A DNA stretch of 64,000 nt, from assembly GCF_001045445.1 (NCBI RefSeq), contig NZ_LFNF01000003.1:1-64000 (forward strand), given 5' to 3'. The notes beneath the pieces are model-generated. The model searched no databases, had not been told where the DNA came from, and saw only the letters and a program-made list of their open reading frames with translations. The DNA comes from Chryseobacterium sp. BLS98. GTDB taxonomy: Bacteria > Bacteroidota > Bacteroidia > Flavobacteriales > Weeksellaceae. Position numbers and translations under genes: made by a program. Shown here piece by piece: positions 59,175 through 64,000 of the stretch (its first letter is position 1; each line of letters opens with the position of its first letter).

Positions 59175-60554
59175 CTATAATCCAAACTGTCTTGCAAACA
59201 GATCCGGGAAAATTCCCAGAATGATAATTGATGCAATAACAAATACTGCTACGATATTGTAAGTAAGTGTTACTTTTTCTGAAGACTTAAATGTAGATTC
59301 TTTAAAGAAGAACATAGCAATAATCAGTCTTAAGTAATAAGCAATGGAAACAGCGGAACCCAGAACAGCAACTAATACTAAGAAAGCCGCACCGTTCATG
59401 GCCTGAGAGAATAAAGCAAATTTCCCCATGAAACCGGCAGTTAACGGAACTCCAGCCATTGAAAGCATAGAAATAGCTGCTGCTGTGGCCAATAGAGGCT
59501 CAGTTTTAGCCAATCCTTTGAAAGCTCCGAAAGAAGTTTCTCTCTTCAGCTTTTCTACCCAGATCAGGCACATGAAAACTCCTACTGTAGATAACGAGTA
59601 AGCAAATAGGTAAAATGCCAGGTTATAGGTAGAAAGGCTTGTCATTCCGAAGAAAACCAACCCGATGTATCCTGCGTGGGATACTGAAGAGTAAGCCAGC
59701 ATTCTTTTGGCGTTAGTTTGGGCAAGACCCATAACGTTGGCTAAAAGTAAGGTAATGATCAGAAATACTCCAAGTACATTGATCCATTCGTGGGTAACTC
59801 CGGTAAAGCCTATCGTCATCAGCCTGAAAAGGGCAAAGAATCCTGAGATTTTTACCACACTCGCCATGAATGCTGTAATTAATGAAGGTGATCCTGCATA
59901 TACATCAGGGCTCCACATATGGAAAGGAGCTAAAGCAACTTTAAATGCAAGTGCACAAAGGATCAGTAGAACACCTAAAATAAACATTACATCTGTAGAA
60001 TTGGCTAATCCAAAGTCGTGGATCTTATAAAGGTCAAAGCTTCCTGCACTTCCATAGATAAATGCAATCCCGAACAGTAAGAAACCTGTCGCGAAAGCAC
60101 CCATTAAGAAATATTTGATTGAAGCTTCATTTGATCTTAAATCAGTTTTGTTGGCACCGGCCATTACATACAAAGGAATGGAAAGAATTTCTACCCCTAA
60201 GAAAAGGGTTACCAGATTCTGGAATCCGAAAAGAATAATTCCTCCGCATAATGCAAAAAGCATCAGCGCGTATAGTTCAGACTGGTGGCTTCTGTGGTTG
60301 CTGAATGCAAAACCTCCCAGAAAAAATAACAATAATGTCGTTACAATTGATATTTTAGTGAATAAAGCAGTATTGGCAGTATAGTCATACATGTGTCTGT
60401 ACTGTTCGAAGAACGCACATTCCGGCATGAAACTTACCCATAACGCGATGATTAATCCCAAAATCCCAATGTATCTTGCGAATTTTCCTTGTTCAAAAAC
60501 TCCTGAAAATAACGCAACAACTGCCGTTAGGAAAACAATAATTAAAACACTCAT
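59175..60554 (-). CDS. nuoN: NADH-quinone oxidoreductase subunit N
   Basis: A 459-residue integral membrane protein with about 14 helices, an antiporter-like subunit of complex I. SIKYFLMGAFATGFLLFGIAFIYG and ALAFKVALAPFHMWSPDVYAG (about 204-224) carry the conserved lysines of the proton channel, and NAKRMLAYSSVSHAGYIG is the family block. It is the last gene of the operon and is followed by a terminator. Confidence 0.96.
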   Translation of the reverse strand: MSVLIIVFLTAVVALFSGVFEQGKFARYIGILGLIIALWVSFMPECAFFEQYRHMYDYTANTALFTKISIVTTLLLFFLGGFAFSNHRSHQSELYALMLFALCGGIILFGFQNLVTLFLGVEILSIPLYVMAGANKTDLRSNEASIKYFLMGAFATGFLLFGIAFIYGSAGSFDLYKIHDFGLANSTDVMFILGVLLILCALAFKVALAPFHMWSPDVYAGSPSLITAFMASVVKISGFFALFRLMTIGFTGVTHEWINVLGVFLIITLLLANVMGLAQTNAKRMLAYSSVSHAGYIGLVFFGMTSLSTYNLAFYLFAYSLSTVGVFMCLIWVEKLKRETSFGAFKGLAKTEPLLATAAAISMLSMAGVPLTAGFMGKFALFSQAMNGAAFLVLVAVLGSAVSIAYYLRLIIAMFFFKESTFKSSEKVTLTYNIVAVFVIASIIILGIFPDLFARQFGL

Positions 60555-60691
60555 AATTTATATTTGAGATTTTGAGTTTAAAGTTTAAGGTTTAAAGTCT
60601 GATGTAAAAATTTTACTTCCAAGCTCTATTTTTCTTGTCTTTTAACCTTTTTTAATCTCCTAATTTTTTAATTTTTAAATCTTTTAATTTT
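60555..60691. other. 137-bp AT-rich spacer inside the nuo operon
   Basis: Between nuoM and nuoN; made of repeated words such as TTTAAAG/TTTAAGG on the left and TTTTAACC/TTTTTTAATTTT on the right, which are roughly inverted, so it may form a hairpin like the elements at 32.8 and 41.7 kb. No ORF is seen. Confidence 0.6.
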
Positions 60692-62185
60692 TTAATTGGT
60701 CATTGCCGTGTAGATAAACGTCAATGAACTATTCACCATATCGATTATCGGCTGCGGGAAAATACCAAATACAATCACAAAAACCGCTAAACTTGCCAAT
60801 ACGGAGAATTCTACAGCTGAAAGGTCTTTTGCTGTGCTTAAAACAGCTTCGTCTCCTTCTCCGAACATTGCTTTTCCGTAGAATCTCAATAAATATACAG
60901 CAGCAAGGATTACCGTAAGACCAGCAATTACTGCTGCCAAACCGTTAAAATCATATACGGATTTCAACAGGATAAATTCCCCGATAAATCCATTGGTTAA
61001 CGGAACTCCCATTGAACCCAAGATAATGATCAGGAATAATACAGCAAATTTAGGGGCTACTTTCGCCAAACCTCCCATCTGTCTGATGTCTCTTGATTTA
61101 AATCTCTTGTATAAAATATCACAGCAGTAAAATAATCCAACGACGTTGATACCGTGGGCAAAAGTCTGAACTAAAGCTCCCTCAGCACCTTCAATGTTAA
61201 ATGTTCCTCTTAAAGAAATTACTGCAGAAGAGAAGATCCCTGCAACCATCAGTCCTACGTGAGAGAAAGATGAATAAGCAATGATTCTTTTCATATCTGT
61301 CTGGATAATCGCGATCAGTGCGCCATGTACAATTCCTATGATGGCAAGGATAATAACAATCTGTCCTGAAATTCCCGCGATAGGAAGCGGAGTGATTGGC
61401 AATAAATAACGCAATACCCCGTATACAGCCATTTTCAGCATGATCCCTGATAAAAGCATGGATCCCTGAGTAGGAGAGTAGGTATACGTGTCCGGCTGCC
61501 ATGTATGGAAAGGGAATACTGGTAATTTCACTGCAAATGCAAAGAAAATAAACCAGAATACCACAGTCTGCTGTACTTCGTTAAGATCAGCATTGTAAAG
61601 ATCAGTTAAAGCGAATGATGCAGAGTGATTGTACACATAGATCAATCCGGCTAACATAAATAATGATCCTACGAATGTATATACGAAGAATTTTGTAGTG
61701 AACTCAAATCTTTTGTTTTCCTGGCCCCAAAGTCCGGCAATGAACCAGATCGGGATCAGGGTTACTTCCCAGAAAATGTAGAATAACAATCCGTCAAGCG
61801 ATGTGAAAACTCCTACAAGACCGAACTGCATCAGCAGGATCAGGCCGTAGAATGTGTTTCTGTAGCTTACATTTTCATTGAAAGATGATAAAATAATGAT
61901 CGGCGTAAGAATATTGGTCAAAAGCAAAAGCAGCAAGCTCATTCCGTCAATTCCGAAATGAAGTGAACTTTTAATGAATTGTGACCAAGGGTAATTGATC
62001 TCGTGCTGCAATACACTGTCTACCGTCGGATTAAAATTGAAATCCGCTGCGATGTAGAAAGTAATAAGCATTTGGACCAACGCAATTCCCAGCGCCAGAT
62101 ATTTGCTGGATTTATCTTTCCATGCAAAAACTAATCCCGAACCTACTAGAGGTAATAGTAATAATGTTAATAATAAACCAGACAT
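60692..62185 (-). CDS. nuoM: NADH-quinone oxidoreductase subunit M
   Basis: A 497-residue antiporter-like complex I subunit with about 14 helices. FGIDGMSLLLLLLTNILTPIIILSSF, FAFAVKLPVFPFHTWQPDTYTYSP (about 216-239) and MKRIIAYSSFSHVGLMVAGIF match NuoM. The start ATG shares its A with the stop of nuoL (TAATG), so the two are translationally coupled; nuoN is 137 bp further on. Confidence 0.96.
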   Translation of the reverse strand: MSGLLLTLLLLPLVGSGLVFAWKDKSSKYLALGIALVQMLITFYIAADFNFNPTVDSVLQHEINYPWSQFIKSSLHFGIDGMSLLLLLLTNILTPIIILSSFNENVSYRNTFYGLILLMQFGLVGVFTSLDGLLFYIFWEVTLIPIWFIAGLWGQENKRFEFTTKFFVYTFVGSLFMLAGLIYVYNHSASFALTDLYNADLNEVQQTVVFWFIFFAFAVKLPVFPFHTWQPDTYTYSPTQGSMLLSGIMLKMAVYGVLRYLLPITPLPIAGISGQIVIILAIIGIVHGALIAIIQTDMKRIIAYSSFSHVGLMVAGIFSSAVISLRGTFNIEGAEGALVQTFAHGINVVGLFYCCDILYKRFKSRDIRQMGGLAKVAPKFAVLFLIIILGSMGVPLTNGFIGEFILLKSVYDFNGLAAVIAGLTVILAAVYLLRFYGKAMFGEGDEAVLSTAKDLSAVEFSVLASLAVFVIVFGIFPQPIIDMVNSSLTFIYTAMTN

Positions 62186-64000
62186 TATTGTAATATAAAG
62201 TTAACAATCAGTATAATTCCCACCGCTAAAGACATGATAAGGATGTAAGTTTCCACATTTCCGTTCTGGATACGCTTCATGGCTTTTCCGCTGTCTTCAG
62301 CACCTTCGCCCACGAAGTCTACAAAACGGTCCAGGATTCCTTTATCAAACATCTTTCCTCCGCGTCCTAATCCTTCAACAGTTTTTACAATTAATGCATT
62401 GTAAAGTTCGTCTACATATAGTTTTTTAGCAGAAAGCTTTTCCCATCCGGTATAGTTTTCTTCTGCAAGAGCCATTTTTTTCTTCTTCACATAAGTATTT
62501 TTTACAACAAACCAAACGGTGAAGAACATAAGAACTGTAGCTCCCAACAGGATCATTTCAGTACCAAACGGAACTCCTGATAGGGTAGCTTCCATCTGGC
62601 TGAAGCTTTGCTCGGTAAGAACCGGCTTAAGCCATTCCATTAGTTTCGCATAATGACCGTGACCGATGAAGTGAGGAAGGTTAATGAAACCTCCAAGCAC
62701 AGAAAGGATAGCCAGAACGATCAACGGAAGTGTCATATTAGACGGACTTTCGTGTAAGTGATGTTTTTGTTCTTCAGTACCTCTGAACTCTCCATGGAAA
62801 GTCAGGTAATACAGTCTGAACATATAGGTTGCAGTTATTGCTGCTAAAACAAATAGAATTACCCAGTAAATAGGGTTTTTAGCGAATGCTGCTACTAAAA
62901 TTTCGTCTTTTGAAATCATCCCTGACAATAGAGGGAAACCTGAGATCGCCAGTGTTCCGATAAGGAAAGTAGCGTGTGTGATTGGAATGTATTTTTTCAA
63001 ACCTCCCATAAAACGCATATCCTGCTCGTTGCTCATTGCGTGGATTACAGAACCTGCTCCCAAGAATAACAGAGCTTTAAAGAAAGCGTGCGTCATTACG
63101 TGGAACATCGCCGTTGTATAAGCTCCCAATCCTAAAGCGATGAACATGAATCCAAGCTGTGAAACGGTAGAGTAGGCCAATACTTTTTTGATATCGTTCT
63201 GACGAAGCGCATAAAATCCTGCCAAAGCTGCAGTCAGGAATCCGATGAATAAAATTCCTCCCTGAACTGTAGGGGCCAGAGTAAATAAGAAATTTGATCT
63301 TACTACTAAGTAGATCCCCGCAGTTACCATCGTTGCCGCGTGAATTAACGCAGAAACCGGAGTCGGCCCGGCCATCGCATCCGGTAACCATGTATATAAA
63401 GGAACCTGAGCTGATTTACCGGTTGCCCCGATAAATAAACTGGCTGTAATAAAGATAATTACTGTTCCGTCTAATTCAAATTTTGAAGAATTCTGTGCTA
63501 CCGTAAGGTAATCTACAGCGTTGGTCTGAGAAGCGATCATGAAAATACCGATCAGTAACGCAAGGTCACCAATTCTGTTCATGATGAAAGCTTTTCTTGC
63601 AGCTTTACCATATTCTTCGTTGGTATACCAGAATCCGATTAACAGGTAAGAACAAAGACCTACCCCTTCCCATCCGATGAACAGGATCAGGTAATTGCTT
63701 CCCATCACCAAAAGTAACATGGAGAAGATGAAAAGATTCAGATAAGTAAAGAACTTATAAAAACCTTTGTCGTGGCTCATATATCCGATAGAGTACAGGT
63801 GGATCAAAGAACCGATACCTGTAATGATCATCACCATCATTAAAGAAAGCTGGTCGATCTGGAATCCGAAATTGATTTGGACCCCGTTTACTGTAAACCA
63901 CTCAAATGCTTTTACGATAACCGGCTGGCTTTCAGAATTCATATTCATGAAAATACTTACCGCGATACAGAAAGATCCGAAAACCATAGCTGTAGCCAAT
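62185..64000 (-). CDS. nuoL: NADH-quinone oxidoreductase subunit L (partial, N-terminus beyond edge)
   Basis: The C-terminal 604 residues or so of NuoL, the large antiporter-like subunit with a lateral helix reaching across the membrane arm. WEGVGLCSYLLIGFWYTNEEYGKAARKAFIMNRIGDLALLIG and TGKSAQVPLYTWLPDAMAGPTPVSALIHAATMVTAGIYLVVRS are diagnostic. About 40 N-terminal residues are missing because the window ends; the leftmost codon in frame is TTG and should be read as Leu. Further nuo genes presumably follow outside. Confidence 0.95.
   Translation of the reverse strand, partial: LATAMVFGSFCIAVSIFMNMNSESQPVIVKAFEWFTVNGVQINFGFQIDQLSLMMVMIITGIGSLIHLYSIGYMSHDKGFYKFFTYLNLFIFSMLLLVMGSNYLILFIGWEGVGLCSYLLIGFWYTNEEYGKAARKAFIMNRIGDLALLIGIFMIASQTNAVDYLTVAQNSSKFELDGTVIIFITASLFIGATGKSAQVPLYTWLPDAMAGPTPVSALIHAATMVTAGIYLVVRSNFLFTLAPTVQGGILFIGFLTAALAGFYALRQNDIKKVLAYSTVSQLGFMFIALGLGAYTTAMFHVMTHAFFKALLFLGAGSVIHAMSNEQDMRFMGGLKKYIPITHATFLIGTLAISGFPLLSGMISKDEILVAAFAKNPIYWVILFVLAAITATYMFRLYYLTFHGEFRGTEEQKHHLHESPSNMTLPLIVLAILSVLGGFINLPHFIGHGHYAKLMEWLKPVLTEQSFSQMEATLSGVPFGTEMILLGATVLMFFTVWFVVKNTYVKKKKMALAEENYTGWEKLSAKKLYVDELYNALIVKTVEGLGRGGKMFDKGILDRFVDFVGEGAEDSGKAMKRIQNGNVETYILIMSLAVGIILIVNFILQ

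Noticed and set aside
1..64000. tRNA, rRNA, CRISPR array, prophage or insertion sequence
   Set aside because: I looked for cloverleaf-like segments, long regular direct repeats with spacers, transposase or integrase motifs and found none that convinced me; a tRNA or Rfam scan would settle it.

Overview
The window looks like a stretch of chromosome from a Flavobacteriia member of the Bacteroidota, most likely Chryseobacterium or a close relative. The evidence is AT-rich DNA (I judge well under 45% GC), many genes preceded by the Bacteroidota promoter box TAnnTTTG and almost none by a Shine-Dalgarno sequence, PorV/PorQ- and PorP/SprF-type outer membrane proteins, and lineage-typical families (DUF3822, DUF5606, head-GIN, PASTA next to RluD). 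The genus is inferred from family resemblance; no search was run. I found no rRNA, tRNA, CRISPR array, prophage or intact insertion sequence.

Layout. 1-3.2 kb: an edge terminator, a CCCTAAT heptamer repeat, and a VWA protein / AAA+ ATPase pair. 3.2-8.7 kb: acyl-CoA carboxyltransferase, an acetyltransferase, and an EamA permease - PorV-like - secreted protein run. 8.7-23.1 kb: uvrC, hutH, a DUF2059 protein, a lipoprotein subtilase with an altered oxyanion hole, YgiD, YceI, a DPP-IV-type peptidase, a luciferase-like oxidoreductase, VF530, SlyD-like FKBP and YchJ. 23.3-32.8 kb: peptidyl-dipeptidase, head-GIN lipoprotein, a Kef-like antiporter with its flavoprotein, a LemA-TPM-TPM operon, folA and a TRIC channel. 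32.9-48.4 kb: conserved housekeeping genes (coaD, ddl, PASTA protein, RluA-family synthase, PorP/SprF, hemW, murI, rsmD, Smr, sixA, ruvX, def) plus a divergent nitroreductase/HxlR pair. 48.7-58.9 kb: mazG, secreted proteins, then the most unusual part: a 1237-residue phosphoesterase / kinase-like / beta-barrel protein divergent from an HD-domain protein carrying a Pycsar-effector-like membrane module, followed by a GAF-domain protein. 59.2-64 kb: nuoN, nuoM and the C-terminal part of nuoL from the complex I operon, cut by the window edge.

How the genes work together. ddl, murI and the PASTA protein serve cell-wall synthesis; rsmD, the pseudouridine synthase and def act on ribosomes and nascent proteins; ruvX, uvrC and mazG act in DNA maintenance; the nuo genes form the membrane arm of complex I. 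Many secreted proteins and lipoproteins (peptidases, PorV/PorP-like proteins, head-GIN, C1q-like, archaemetzincin) fit a T9SS-bearing environmental flavobacterium.

The strongest candidates for something new are the HD-Pycsar-effector fusion without a visible cyclase, the three-module phosphoesterase/barrel protein 26 bp away from it, a family of intergenic hairpins with one architecture but different repeat words at each locus, a symmetric overlapping promoter pair under an HxlR regulator, and a terminator built from the overlapping 3' ends of two convergent genes.
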